NCBI RefSeq assembly: GCF_016906535.1
Contig: NC_057383.1
Span: forward strand, 124,001-188,000
From: Rhizoctonia solani
Taxonomy: Eukaryota; Basidiomycota; Agaricomycetes; Cantharellales; Ceratobasidiaceae
Direction of reading: 5' to 3'
DNA length: 64,000 nucleotides
This document shows positions 12,198 through 25,700 of the stretch, piece by piece. Each line of letters opens with the position of its first letter. The stretch's first letter is position 1. A program made the translations under genes and the position numbers. The notes below the pieces were generated by a model, which saw only the letters and a program-made list of their open reading frames with translations, was not told the DNA's origin and searched no databases.

Positions 12198-14749
12198 CTA
12201 CAGAAATGTCTTGCGCTTTTAGGCAGGAAATTAGATGTGCATATCTAGCCGTTCTTGAATGAAGGGCTCCTCTTCAATCCTGCAGGACCTCTTATTTTTA
12301 TGTACCCCTTTAGTTCTAACATCTGTATATATAGAACTAACACCGTAAACGTAGGTTCACGTTTATTCAAGGTTCCACTCATCATTTATTTCGATAACTA
12401 CTAACACATTTCAAATTATTCAACGGACGTTAACGCATGCATAGTTCCGGCTCGTACTTATCTATGACTAGATTCGTGTAGTCAATGGTCAAAGAAAGAC
12501 TGGTCGATCATGATACCCACAGGCTATAAGCCTTAGAGTTATTCGCGATTAATGATAGGGCAGCTCACGCGGGCTAAAGTCGACTAGCTCCGCTCCAGTT
12601 TACATCGAAGAGAGTGCATGAAAATCGAGGGTCACGCATAGAATGAAAGCGGAATTTGATCAAAGTGGTCCTCCCCTGGGCCTGTCAGGGTAACGCTACA
12701 ATTTTGTAACACAGAAGCTCACCTTGTTACGTGAGCTCCTGCAGCTTATCTTGTAAAGCACTAGTTTCGTACTCTTGGCTCTGTGCTAGGACACTTGTTT
12801 TCGCTTCAAATGTTGGGGTTCAAAACGGTTGATGATTGGATAATCATCTTGACACAACCCTCCCAATGCTACTGAGTCTAGGGCCTCTTGCTTCCGAGAT
12901 CTACCAATGTATGCGGGTACGTCGAGCGCAAACTGACGGGTGGGAGACGCCCAAGGCCGGGCCCCCAAAATGTGGCTACCACTCACCCCCGAAGGTCGGC
13001 GGTGCAGGCAGCCATGCGGAATGGGGAGGACCGCGGGGTCGATTACGCGCATCGTGATCGAGCCCGGCGACAGGCGCGCCAAAGGCTCCTTGCTTTTTCT
13101 AACCGCTCAGCAGAAGGCAAAAATATGGTGTATTCTATTAAATAATGATGTGTATACGTGGTTTAACGCGATTTTAGTGGAACGTATAGTATCGCCTTGA
13201 CTGCTGTCGGGTACACTCATACGCTCATATTTTCCGATTGAGTCCGGAGGTGTCACCAAGTAGGTCCACGTTCGTCTGTTGGGGGGAGGGGGCCAAGATG
13301 GCAGGTGTAGCCTCAGACGGTGGGGTGAAACCTCATAGGCAGTTCCGCCAGCGCGGGAGATAGGTATGTATCCGCAGCGGGTGTGGGATATGTCGCCTCG
13401 GGAGCGGAGTGTGGTCGCGTGGACAGGGTGTGGCCGCGATTCCTCCGAGTTCGAGTCTATGTCATCATTAAGTATAAGCTATTGGTGAGGAATCATGAGA
13501 AGAGTATTAAAATGGGTAGGAAAAGACAGGGAGCCCGTTGTTCGACCCGCCGTTGGTCGGACATGGTCGATGTTCACAGCCACGCTTGTGAGGCGGCGGC
13601 CACGTGACCACATAAGCGCGACTTTAATTTCTAGCGGTCGTGCGGCTCCGCGGGCTACGTCACGCTACCTGATACTGGTTTGAATAATTTCTTTCATTTC
13701 GTCTATCAAAATGTATATCCTTTGACAAAATATTGGCTTTCGAACTTCATCTATCGAGAGCGTTTACATGGGGAGTCGCCTAAGATCGGCTCCAATGCTC
13801 GAATTCTATAGTTGGACCTGCTGTACCAAGAGACATCGCAAGGTAACCTTGCCTCAAACTCGACCATGCAAGCATCTCGCAAATAGGCACACTCTCTAAA
13901 AGCTGCTCATCTTTGTTCTACCGTTTGCTACTTCTGATCTTGCTCCCGAAACCTTTTGAGGTATTACGTTCTCCTAGATTCCAGAGACAATTTCTTATGG
14001 CTGCTGAAGAATAATGATCTACCCACGCCAAGGGAATATTTTCTTGGGTTATGCTGCAAAAGAATATTAATGCTTATCTCGGTGGGAAATGACTCAACCC
14101 ACAGCCAACATAATCTTATAAGGATAGACTGGTAGAAGGTCACTGTTAGACTCATGGATAGTGTCCTTTGGAGACGTGAGAATATACTTCTATAGTCGAT
14201 AGAGAATTGAAACAAAAGGATGAATCACTGCATTCGGTACCTCAGAACGCCCCGTACCACTGTCGACATAGTCAGGTCCCACATGTTTTGCTTAAATAAA
14301 CAACTTTGCTGCCTCCAGTCCTCCGAAAAAAGTGATCACTAGAGATTGTTTTTCCTTCTCGAACCGAGTGCACTGGTGCCGGTCCAGCTGATTATGAGCA
14401 GTGCCATAATACTTTATCCGGATGTTGTGCACTTCGAGAGGTTAGTAGATAAGCTAGTACTTAATGCTTCGACTAGCTGCGGCTCAATTCGATAAGTGGA
14501 AGTTCGACCCCTTGGGTTCCGTTTCCATAATTGGTACATCGTCAAACATCGCTATCAATTTCAATAGGCATGCAGCATACACACACCGTGGTCAAACTCT
14601 ATGAGTGTACATGCCATACAAATTCAAGGTTCACGTAAAAGGCGTCAGGGTCCAGTCCATCACAACAAGTGTTCAGTCGTAGAAGTGCGTAACAAACAGA
14701 AAAAAAAACCCAATGAGGAAAAATTGTTCACAGTTCGATCGTCCCAAAC
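12198..14749. other. Long intergenic stretch, no gene recognised
   Basis: Several open frames of 60-100 codons (for example 12786-13082 minus, 12888-13145 plus, 13383-13607 plus) fall in a GC-rich patch at 12900-13660. They look like compositional openness rather than genes. GGCGGCCACGTGA recurs at 13595-13607. The patch could be a decayed repeat, but I found no ends for it. Confidence 0.45.
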
Positions 14750-15952
14750 CTAATCGCACTTCAAAGGCCTATCGATGACATGAAGAACTCCGTTCTCGGA
14801 AATCACATCGCTTCGTAGCACGGCCGCCTTTGTGTTACCGCAGCGAACATAGTTGATGTCATTCTCAAACAAGAACTCCAGCTGCTTACCCGACTCGGCG
14901 GTAGCCTTACGAACCGATGGGAAGAGGGCGAGAACACCACCTTGCCAAAGAAAAAATGATTCTTCAGGAAAGATTTGAGCTTTCTTTGGAGAACTTGTCA
15001 ATGTCGCAAATTCGTCATCAATCGGAGCAAATAGCTGGTTCACGCGCATATATTCAATTAGATCCAAGTGATAGGACAGTCCAGGTCTTGTGACTTACCG
15101 TGAGTCGAGCGCCACGATTATCCAGCGAGTTCAACAAGCCAGCTTTCTGGAGCGCCGAACCGAATTTAACGAATCCCTCGGGAGCGTTTTTGATAAGAGG
15201 CTTGCAAAGGAGGTCAGAAACTTTCCCCGGTAATGATAGCACACTATCGATGATGAGAACAATAATGTTCTTAAAGGTGAAGCTCCCGACGACCTTTGCA
15301 CTCCCGACTGCGCGGTCAATGAGGATCAAGGGATCATTAGACCACCGCTTCCAACTGTCCGAGTCGTTGTTGGAGAACTGATCGATGACCTGTTACAGAA
15401 AAAAGAAAATGAGAAAACGAGGACCTAAATTCGGAGTACCACATACTTGAACTTGGTAATCTTGGAGATTATATGTTCTCTTGCGAGAACCTGCAGGGCG
15501 GGGATATGCGGTCTGAGCAATATCGCGTGGGTGGAGCCTCTGCGGGATAATTCTTGGAAGTTTAAAATGCTCGTAGATGCTTCCCCATATCGTGTTGTAC
15601 AGGAGAACATTTGCTCCAAGTTCATCTGTGGAGGATTTGAACGACTGTAAGGGTTAGTCACAGCACTGGACGCAGTGATCAAAAAAGAGAGCCATTCAAG
15701 ACGACTAACCTCGTTTTCGGGTGCTAAAAGAGTAACCTTTCCATTATTCTTGAGTGCATCGATGACTTCTCCGCCGGCATCAGTTTGAGCGATCTTCTCG
15801 TAACTATTAGCCAAAGTGGTCAAATTGTTCTTGTTGAGCGCATCGAGGAATTCCGACAGAAAATAGTCGTTGTTTCGAGGCGCGACAGACGCTGCCTGTA
15901 TCACGCTCAGTGTCGCAAGCAAGGTCAGCACGAATTGCGAAAGGAGCTTCAT
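14750..15952 (-). CDS. Secreted fasciclin (FAS1) domain protein
   Basis: Four exons (15952-15710, 15644-15447, 15389-15099, 15034-14750), all in phase 0, give 338 residues with no frame break. The product starts with a signal peptide MKLLSQFVLTLLATLSVIQA. The first FAS1 unit includes NNGKVTLLAPENE and the second includes LFAPIDDEFA and ends GVLHVIDRPLKCD, both typical FAS1 blocks. FAS1 proteins are extracellular or cell-wall associated adhesion modules. I see no clear GPI-anchor tail because the protein ends directly after the second domain. Introns are 55-65 nt. The protein function is family-level only; no partner is evident in the neighbours. Confidence 0.88.
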
Positions 15953-18252
15953 AGCAGACGAGCGAGAGAACTTGCTTCCCTAAATGAAGCACCGACTCGC
16001 CTACTTCACTGAGCGAGTGCAGTGTAACGGTGAAAAAGGTCGGATTGACAGGCCACATGTACGCGCTTACTCTTTGACACCGCCATGTCGTAAAAAAAGT
16101 AAACTTCGCCCAAAACGAGTAGCCGAGAATTTTGAGAAATCAACTAGCCTCACGGACTAGGCATGACCTCATGGCAGAAAGGCACCGCAAGCAGTGATGA
16201 TCTGTGACGAACAACTTTCAAGCCCTGCTAAAATCTGATAGTCAACGGTCAACGGTTCCTGACTACACGGTCTAACTAAATGAGGCATAATCACCGTAGA
16301 TGTGCTTCTACAGGCTTTTCTGTTTATTTTGACTATGTCACACTCATTTATGTATTTATTGCACTGACTGTTCCATCAAATTCGACTCTAATTTTGAAAA
16401 GCCACCTTGGTTGCGGTATTCTATATGGCAACTGTCTAGAGCGCGTATTTAAATTCATTGGAAATCATCTCAGATAGTGATAGCTTTAGCCGCGCTTTAA
16501 ATGAAATGGGGTTTGCTGAAGTGTTCCAAACCCGAAAGGATTATGGGCATGAGGCGGTGATGAAGTGGTGATAAGGGTCTGCTCTAGAGCGTTCCGGGCT
16601 CACAGATGCACTTGCAGTCCGCCAGTCAGTCCGAATAGAATAAGCGCTCAGTGTTTTGGGCGAGCACACGCCTCCCAATACCATAGTAAACTCAGCTGGT
16701 AATCACGGGCTCTTCAGTTCAGATGAATCTCTATTTCTTCACTACAATTTCTAAGCGCCTACAAGCCGCGATTGTACCAATTCGAGTAGTGGCTCAATAC
16801 GACTCAATATCCCTCAAAGCTAGCTAGTTTGCCTGATTATGAAGCTTCACAAACCCAGATCTTTGTGATGACCACCTAAAGGGAGGTGTGTCCATTCGAA
16901 AGATGGTATGTGTACATTGGAGACAAACTGAGTGACACTCTTTATGCCATTATTAGTGGCTATCATTGTCTTTACTGTAGCTATTACCTCGAGATCTACC
17001 TAGCCACATTTCTCAGATGGTATAGGGGGTGGCTCAGTGTACCAAGACTTGATCGAGCTGGGCTCCTCGGGTATCGGTAAACGCCGATCAAATTGGTCAA
17101 GGGCACAGAACCCAACACGCGGTACAAATCCAAACTCAAAGGCAATCGCTTTGATGGAGAACATATTGCAAAAATCCCGAAGTATGATAAATCAAATCTC
17201 AGATTCATACAAGCTGGCCGGAACTGCGGTTCCTTGAGTGTCATTGCAGCCCCATTGTTGGACGATGGAATATACGATATACCCGGTAGTCCTAAGCCAA
17301 GCCGCATCGGATATCTAAGTCTTTTCGATGCCCAGAACTCATCACTATTGTCATAATTAATGTATACCAAACAACGTGATATGCCTCAAACCGGAATTTC
17401 CTGGAATATTCCTCAGTGAACATGTGGTAACCACGCCTTACCCAAGTCACAGCATTTCTATAGCGTCTTGGAAAGGTCACGCCACTACTCATTCTGGAAC
17501 CTTATACCAAATAGGTAGAGATGGTTGTGGAAGAGCATTCTCACCCAACTGTAACTCATTAACTGAAGAGTTTGGAGTATCCACAATTTCAAGTGACCGA
17601 TACCTATCAAAAGTCTTTGAAGAATCCGTCATTTTTATTACGCATGTTACATCGTGCACCCATCACTATGCTCTCGGCTCCCGCCGAGTGGGCCCCGTCA
17701 AAACATGGTTTCCGATTGGATGCCTCGATGTATAATATCGTCGAGCGCCAGACGCTGCTGTGCATTTGGAACCTCTTCCGATGCTGTGCAGAGCTCTGAT
17801 CGGTGACTGATTATCGATGAAATATCAATGCATGGCCGCGCCCGAGTGTGTACCTTAGCCTCATTGAGCATTCGCCTCCATATCTCAGGGAAAACCATCC
17901 AGCCAATGCACATGCAGCCTTTGCCATAAGAAATGGGCTGCCATTTCCCACACACGCAGCTCAGATGGAAAACTTCCATGTATCACCGAGAGATTTGAAT
18001 GCACTGAAAGGGCTATGTATCCAGAGCAGAGCGGGTTAGCATCTCTTTTCCAAAATAGATCACGCTGTGAAGGAGATGCACTGTAGTAATAAGTACAATT
18101 GAACTTTCTGTCGGTCCGTGTTAGTTTATCCGAGTTTGGATCTGGCACAGTATAGGCTTTAGGATCTACCTGGGATCTATCTGGGAGAAATCACAATATA
18201 CCTCGTGGAAGAAAAGCTATTGCGCGCCTGATAGGTCTGGCAGCTGCTTCCG
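15953..18252. other. Poorly resolved stretch with weak open frames
   Basis: Open frames at 17093-17356, 17376-17735, 17572-17799 and 17848-18039 (plus) and 17698-17979 (minus) overlap each other and match no family I recognise. Some may be exons or decayed exons of the membrane-protein gene just downstream. The 5' part should contain the FAS1 promoter (minus). Confidence 0.3.
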
Positions 18253-19640
18253 GTGTGTCCAGGTACGTACATCGCCCCACAAGTGCGCTCGCCCGATCTC
18301 TTTTCAGCGGGGGTACACAAGCATTTATGCAAGTACCCTCCCGCAGTGCTTCGACAGATTTATTCACCGTACCTGTCCTGCTATGCTGCAACTAGTAGCT
18401 CTCGATATAACATTGGCCACCCACATCCAAAGGGCCATTGGTTCCTGTTGGCCACAGTTATAATATTTGCCATAGCGGTACCAGCACTAATCCTCGTAAA
18501 ACTGTAATTATAGCATTGTGACCTCAACCGACATCTGACATAAAGCTGACCGCTCTTTAGTGGCACGCTAGGCTTCGACTTGGTGCCCTCATTCAAAGAT
18601 AGCTATACAACTAAAGAGGAGAACCTGGACGTATGGTGGGGTAATCGGCGCCTACCAGCTCTGCTGCGTCCTAGACACCAAGCATGTCAACCCAAAGAAC
18701 TTAGTAGGGGTGACAAATTTCGGTTATCTGGCGGATTGTTTGATTATACGGCTATGAGCGTGTGGCAATCCAATAGTACTTCACAGGAGCCAAGTCGTAT
18801 CGAGTATACAGGCCAATCGTTCGCCCATTGTTTTGTAAATTCCATTCAATTCGATTACAGCCTAGTCGAGCAGACGCAGACGATCAACGTAGGTGACCAG
18901 ATCCATCTATGATTGGGCTAATAGAATACTTTCAACTATAGGTTGGGGTGTTTTGCGAGTCCTCCGAGAGTTTCAAGGCCGATGTTTCGATGCAAACTAC
19001 AATTCCATTCGCCTGGATGTTAAGCAAGGATTTTGTTGGACAGTACTATGGCCAGGGTCTGGAGCCAGAGGATCTCATTAATGCAGATAAGAATGAATAT
19101 AGGAGGACAGTACTATCAGCTCTGCAGTTGATCTCACGGACTCCCTTACTATAATGCGGCATTCTGACAAACATCTTCCGGTCCCCCTCCTCAGTGCGAG
19201 TATATACTTTATCGTAGACTCCATCACAGGGAGCTTTGCTCCGAATACCAGTACTTTGCCTTTGTGAATGGATCTACTCCCATCCAAACTGCATCCAACA
19301 CTCTTGATCTACTTCGATGCTACCTATAATCTCATGCGCTTGGTCCATTGACGCAGTTCACCTTGATATTGGAAATCACATATATCGAACGTCTTCACCA
19401 ACGTTTCACGCCTTAGGAGACAGTCGTACCTAATTTGCGCCATCCCCCATTAGTCCAACTGACTGGGCGGAGGGGAGCAAGCCATTTTACTTTAGCCAAC
19501 TTACTACTTACCAAACTTGGGCCCAAGCACTTCTTAAACGGATTCCTTACTACACTTGGCGACGTCAACTTGACGCTCCCAAGCAAGTCAGTCATGGCCA
19601 TTGGCTACCTTTGTCCGACGTACCGTGTCAAACCAAAACT
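18253..19640 (+). pseudogene. Decayed membrane-protein gene of a fungal lineage-specific family
   Basis: Exons read WFLLATVIIFAIAVPALILV (a membrane segment), then LGTLGFDLVPSFKD, RLPALLRPRHQACQPKE, YTGQSFAHCFVNS, FDYSLVEQTQT, and after a clean intron ESFKADVSMQT and MLSKDFVGQYYGQGLE. This resembles a repeated, uncharacterised membrane-protein family that I associate with Rhizoctonia, with a short cytosolic N-tail and a large outside domain (recall, not searched). From about 19130 the protein-like reading changes frame several times without introns: DLTDSLTIMRH, then FVNGSTPIQTASNTL, then DAVHLDIGNHIYRTSS, then WAEGSKPFYFSQLTTYQTWA, then SVMAIGYLCPTYRVKP. The last open frame ends inside direct repeat A. 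The start Met is uncertain. Sequencing error could account for some of the breaks. Confidence 0.6.
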
Positions 19641-20085
19641 CATTCTAGTTGAGAATACCGACTCGGTAGTCCTATATGTCTGCTATGCGTCAATTATATG
19701 TTGTTTGTGATTATATCCAATCAAGGGTTGACCTAATGCCATACATATCAGTTAAAAGCAATACTCATTCTTGTCGGTGTCCTCGGCGCAAGAAGGGGGT
19801 GGAATGAACGTAGTATGGGCGAACTGAGTGGATAAAATTCTGATAGCTGAGAGATAAGTATAACAACAGAGTGAGAGTCAGGAAGGAAACGGTAGGGATG
19901 GGCCGCCGGGCGCGTAAGCGACGCCGGTAGGAGAGACCAGCACCGGGACGCGAGGGAGGCTCGCGGTCGGATGGTCCCTTCCTGGCTACCGATAGTTGTG
20001 GTGGAGGAAAGAAAACAACGAAGGACGGCAAGGCTCCAGTGTAGAGGTCGGAGTGTATCTAAACGGGGTCACGTGCTGACGGATG
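19641..20085. repeat. Direct repeat, copy A (445 bp)
   Basis: It begins CATTCTAGTTGAGAATACCG and ends GGTCACGTGCTGACGGATG. It is nearly identical to copy B, with scattered substitutions. It contains an extra stretch of about 33 bp lying between two CGGTAGG motifs that copy B lacks. The last codons of the membrane-protein pseudogene read into it. Confidence 0.85.
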
Positions 20086-20191
20086 CACCTCCACGGCAGG
20101 AGGGAAGTAATGCTTTACTACTTAATTGGGCAGTTTAATCTAAGACTCGGAACTCTTATACGGGCTCAAGCTCGAGGTGCGCTCTGAACAT

Positions 20192-20609
20192 CATTCTAGT
20201 TGAGAATACCGACTCGGTAGCCCTATATGTCTGCTATGCTTCAATTATATCTTTGTTTGTGATTATATCCAATCAAGAATTGACCCACAACGCCACGCAT
20301 ATCAGTTAAAATTAATACTTATTCTTGTTGGTGTCCTCGGCGCAAGAAAGGGGCGGAATGAACGTGGTATGGGCGAACCGAGTGGATGAAAATTCTGATA
20401 GCTGAGAGATAAGTATAACAACAGAGTGAGAGTCAGGAAGGAAACAGTAGGAGAGACCAGGGCACCGGGAGGCGAGAGAGGCTCGCGGGTCGGATGGTCC
20501 TCATTCCTGGCTATCGATAGTCGTGGTGGATAGGAAAGACAACGAAGGACGGCAAGGCTCCAGTGTAGAGGTCGGAGTGTATCTAAACGGGGTCACGTGC
20601 TGACGGATG
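20192..20609. repeat. Direct repeat, copy B (418 bp)
   Basis: This is the second copy of the 19641-20085 sequence, same orientation, 551 bp downstream. Compared with A it has one AGTAGG where A has two CGGTAGG units and the DNA between them, as expected from a slippage deletion. No terminal inverted repeats or coding capacity are seen, so it is either a segmental duplication or a non-autonomous element. Confidence 0.85.
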
Positions 20610-22783
20610 GAGCGAGGATGGGTGAGTGCGCGGCGACCCCGATGAACAAGTCTACTATGACTCCCTGCCGGCTCCGAGCCACGATGTATATGTTAAATCG
20701 AATCATGGGTTGAATTTGCTCTTGAATACGAGGCTGGAGTGACTCATCAATAAAGAACAAAAGCGCATATATATTACCACGGTACAATGTGACCATACCG
20801 GATTTACGCAGAAAACAGACCTTCTGACGAAACACGCGAAAGCCGGTCTATGTAGACATCCGGAAATTATGAGCTGGACAATCACATAGACCGGTTTTAG
20901 TACGATTCAAATTGATTGTTGGGCCAGATGCAAAAGTTCCGAAAACACATGCGGAATTCCGGTAGGTTTCTAACAAATACTACGAGGCTGTTTCTTAGGG
21001 GATTTCTGTATCTTTAATTCATACGGTGTTACACACATAACGGGTGCTACATGTAGGATGCCTGAAAGAAAGAATCAAGATCATATTACCACAAACATCC
21101 CCACACCTACCAAAAAGCATTAGATAAACAAGAGAGACATAAGCTCAGAAGAGGACTAGCAAAAATGATAACGGCCTTTCCAGCATACCTGGGTTCCGCT
21201 ATACAGATGAGAGAGAAAAGTCTACAAGAGCTACTCATATGGGACAATTTCCTAGTGAGAAATAAATCAACCCACAGCTTTGAGCCCCTCGATCGTCTCG
21301 AAGAGATCAACAGCTCGAAGCCACATGACTGTCTCGTTTCACATTTTGTCTCATCCCTTAAGCCTGAGTGGCTCAGAAGAACTGCATGAATACCACAATC
21401 GAAGTTCTGAAAGGTTCGATCGATGGGACTAACAAAAGAAAGGGGAACCAAATCATGGTACGCGCCCCGGTCTCCCGAAGTTCGGTAATCTACGCGTGGT
21501 CCAGAGCCTTTGGTGTTGACGCTGGGTGCAACCGACATTGGGTTGCAGTAGAGATTTCTTGAGATAGTACGCACCTTTCCTTGGGATGGTCTTTGCTAAT
21601 GACTAGTTGAAAATTTTCTACACCCCTATCCCAAGGGTGGTATGGTGGTGAAAGCGATAGCTATTGTACAAAAACGCGCGGTGTATAAATGAGAGGAGTG
21701 GGTTGTTTATTTTCATCGCACCGAAATGACGAATCTAATATCATTTAGTTCCAACTTAAACTAGGTCACCCATCTCATCATCTTTGCAAAGAAGTATCAG
21801 ATGAAAATTAGAAGGGAATATTCAATTTAGTTAACTTTTCATGACCCATTCCAAATAAACGCGGAGTGCTCGGGACACATGCAGAGATAAGTACGGAGCT
21901 GGAGTCGGTGTAACCCAGGGATACGCTACAGACGTATGATTGAGCTGGAAAACGTAGGTTTGTAGTGATTATTCTATAGAGTTGAGTAGCGAGTAGGTTT
22001 AATTGATGTTGCTAAGAGTAGTGCCGGAACGTCGCTGGATATCATTCACCGGTAGATCAGTTGGCGTGTGGCAGATAATTGTGTTCCATGATCTTAGGAG
22101 ATTTGAATACTTACAATATATACATATTCGCTTTTGGGATCCGTTTGTTAGTTTTAGCGGCGGCTATGCAATTCGGCTCAGACCAGCCAATTGTATACGT
22201 CTACGCAGAATCTGAGGACATTCATATATCTTTGTGCACTTTGATAGGCATAGACAATTTATGACCATTACTGGGGATAGACAACAGTGCCGACATCCTA
22301 TAGTGGTGAAATTGTCATCATAATCAACCTGGAAGCTCCGCACGTAAAGAAGGCTACGCGGGTCAAATCATGGTCCCGAACAGCTCGGAGTTTATCATCA
22401 TTCGTTGCTTTTAGTATTATTGTTGAAAATCTATGATTTTGAAAGAAAATAGTTTCCATAGGTCTAATTAATGGTCCACCGTCCGCTCGAGTATGAGCCC
22501 AAATCCTCGACCCAAAATCGCCGAGGTTTGGAAGTGCTGTAGTTGGTACTCTGGGGCGTTACGAGCCTACCAACACTACTATTGCGCTCCCATAGACTCC
22601 TGAATCTTTGGTGCGACGGTGGAGGAGAGGCCTAGCGCCGAGCGGCTTTGCTTGGGCTGGCGCTATTAATTTGTGGATAACTACAACCCGAAATCCAAGA
22701 ACTTGTGGTCACCAACGACCTACTTCGTGCGGCAAATATCTTTGCATTGGATTATTGGTAAAGAGATAAAAGGCCAAATATAC
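20610..22783. other. Intergenic stretch, no gene recognised
   Basis: It includes an 11-bp inverted repeat (CCGGTCTATGT at 20843-20853, ACATAGACCGG at 20884-20894). A 155-codon minus frame at 21107-21574 has two plus-strand frames opposite it. None matches a family I know. The 3' end should hold the promoter of the NACHT-WD40 gene. Confidence 0.4.
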
Positions 22784-25700
22784 ATGGCTTTTCCGCCTCC
22801 AACTCCCAAGCGAAAGCGGTCCATTCTTCCGCCGAGTCTATCCGATGCCCTACTTCACCCTGGGTGGAGGAGCAAAAGGTCAAAATCGTGTTCGCAGTCC
22901 CACGGTAGACCCCAAAAGTGCGGATTTTCTGAACGTGAAAAATCGCCCGTTATATGCGGAGTGTTGGCAAAATCCGACCAGTTTTTCCATGAGTCCGCAT
23001 CCTCAACTCACCTCTGTGTGTCGTCGAGGTACGGATTCTGCGATTTTAGGTGCGGATGTCTGGCAAAATCTGGACGTCATGCGGATTTTCCGCACTTTTG
23101 GGGTTCACCGTGTCCGGCTCCCCGATCGACTCCCGCGCACCTACGCCTGATCCAGATAGCCCACAAAATGCTTCCCAATCCTCTGCACGCTCTCATGGTA
23201 CATCTCCGCAGCCAAGCGCACCTCCGCAACCAACATCAGGTAGCTCCACGCAAGCTAATCAAACCATAACATCGCAAATCGCGATATTAAATCAACCAAA
23301 AGTAGTGGTTGACTCCAACTCGACTCCACAGACCCATAAATCGTCCTGGACTGGTCTTGAGAAAGCGCTTCATGCATTACAAATCAGTACGAAAGGCTGT
23401 CCGCCACTCCATTCGGCCGTTGATGGCCTGATATCTTGTCTTCATGTCTTTAGAGTATGTAACCGGTCCTTTAATCTTGAAAAAAAGCTCACACTCTGGC
23501 TAGGAAGCAGCAAAATTTCGCAAAGATTACGATGAATTAGCCGATGGACTCGCGGCTATGGTACAACTACTGGCCAATTATTCGCTCGTTGGGGCATCGA
23601 GAGAAATAACAGAAAAAATGAACGGCATTGCAGAGTAAGCTTATAGTGATCTCGCTACTGATGACACTGAACAATTGGGATTGTCAAACAGGAAGATTAA
23701 GGATGAGTTAGAGTCCATTGACAAACGTCAGTCTCGGGGCGCAACACTACGAATTCTAGGCCCATCAAGCGACGACGACGATCTTGTTAGGCGATACCGA
23801 AAAATTGAACAGCTGTTCCGTCAGCTTCAAGTGAGTAGAGTCTTGGCTCTGCTTCACTATGATTGTCTTAGGTCCCAAACAGGCGGAGGCAAGCATGAGC
23901 ACATGGAACGACACCAAAAAGCATCTCGTTGTAAGTCATACCATAACATGCACCGCCTAAGCTGAGATATTTTGCTTTACGTAAGAATACCCAATTAGAA
24001 AGCCTGGGGCCGGTCAAGCTCGCGACATACAACTCTACAATCTCGATGGACATCGGCAGACGCTCATGCACCGAAAATACTCGCACTCAGATACTCGGCG
24101 ATTTGATGGATTGGGCTAATGATCCCCATAAAGCGAAGATATACTGGATGAATGGAATGGCCGGAACTGGAAAAACCACAATTGCGTGCAGTCTATGCGA
24201 GAGGCTCGATGCCGCCGGTCAGCTCGCGGCGAGCTTCTTCTGTACACGCACATCGCGCGAGTGCAGCGAGGCAAAGCGTATTGTTCCTACTCTCGCATAT
24301 CAAATCGCTCGACGCTCAGCGCCGTTCAGGGATGCATTGTGTGGAGTCTTGGATAGAGATCCAGATATTGGCACCCTCAATACCAACTCGCAATTCAGCT
24401 CGCTCATAACAAAGCCGCTAGTGGATTCCAGGGATTGATCAGAAGGAACCTCGTGGTCGTGATAGATGCGCTGGACGAATGTAGCGATCCTCACATCGTG
24501 AAGGTCGTATTGGACATCTTATTTCGTCATGCTGTTGATCTGCCAGTCAAGTTTTTTGTCACAAGTCGACCAGAGCCAACAATACGCAACAGCATGATGC
24601 TAGGGATTGCCGAAAATGAACGACCTCACTCTATACTTTATCTTCATGAGATAGAAAAATCCCTTGTTCAGGCCGATATTGAATTGTACCTCAGGGACGA
24701 ACTGAAGCACATGCTATCTAGCGATGACGAAGCCATAAAAGAGCTATCGGAACAAGCAGGCATCTATTTATATATGCGTGCATACAAAATGTGCTTTGGA
24801 CGTCGATCTGTGCGTACGAACCCGTGCTCATTAGCACTCTTGCTATGCTCTCTGGCCTTGATGGGACAGATTTAGCTACTTCGGCTCTCGAACCTCTACG
24901 TTCAGTATTGCACGTTTCGGAGCACAACAGCTATGTCACTACTCTCCATGCTTCTTTTCCGGACTTTATGTTTTCACAAGAGCGTTCCCAGAAGTACTTC
25001 TGCAACAGGTCAAGTCATAATCAGTTCTTAGCAAGACATTGTCTGGAGATCATGAAAATACGACTTTGCTTTAATATATGTCAACTCGAGTCGTCTTATC
25101 TTCTGGATGACGAAGTTCCTGATCTGAATGATCGAGTGGAAGCTCTCATACCCCCAGTGCTTCGCTACGCTAGTCGATTTTGGGTAGACCACCTAACACA
25201 AGGAACGGCTTCCGAGCATGTTTTTGAGCTCGTGTATGATTTTCTGTCCTATCGATTACTGTTCTGGATGGAGGTAATGAATCTAACTAAATTCATGGTG
25301 GCCGGAGCCGTTGTTTCCACCAAATTGCACATGTGGCTAAGAGTGAGTGTTAGCATAAAATTTTCCCTTATTAAGGAGCCTCATGGGATCCTTCTATAGT
25401 CCTCCGATGCATTTCGGATCTAGTTGATCTAGCTCATGATGCACAAACCTTTGTTGGGAAGTATACTACTAATTATGTTTCCGCTTCTACCCCGCATATA
25501 TATATCGGCATTACCACTCAGCTCGCCGACTAACGTGATACGCTCGAGGTACACACCAAGATTTAAGGGACTAGTCTATGCATCGGGCACATATATGGAA
25601 CAAGTCGACCAAGCCTCACTGGGAACCTGGCAGACTAGTTCGCCGATCCGTTCGATGTCTTTCTCAGCCGATGGGAAGCTTGTCGCGATAGGGGGTAACA

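Noticed and set aside
12786..13145. Overlapping frames of 73-98 codons in a GC-rich patch
   Set aside because: Several frames on both strands are open at once, which points to base composition rather than a gene.
17093..18039. Chain of plus-strand frames as a separate gene
   Set aside because: Frames overlap, splice sites are not convincing and no domain is recognised; left as unresolved.
19641..20609. Direct repeats as LTRs of a retrotransposon
   Set aside because: Only about 106 bp lies between them, with no TG...CA ends, primer site or coding region.
21107..21574. 155-codon minus-strand open frame
   Set aside because: No recognisable motif, no splice context, and comparable frames on the opposite strand; treated as chance.
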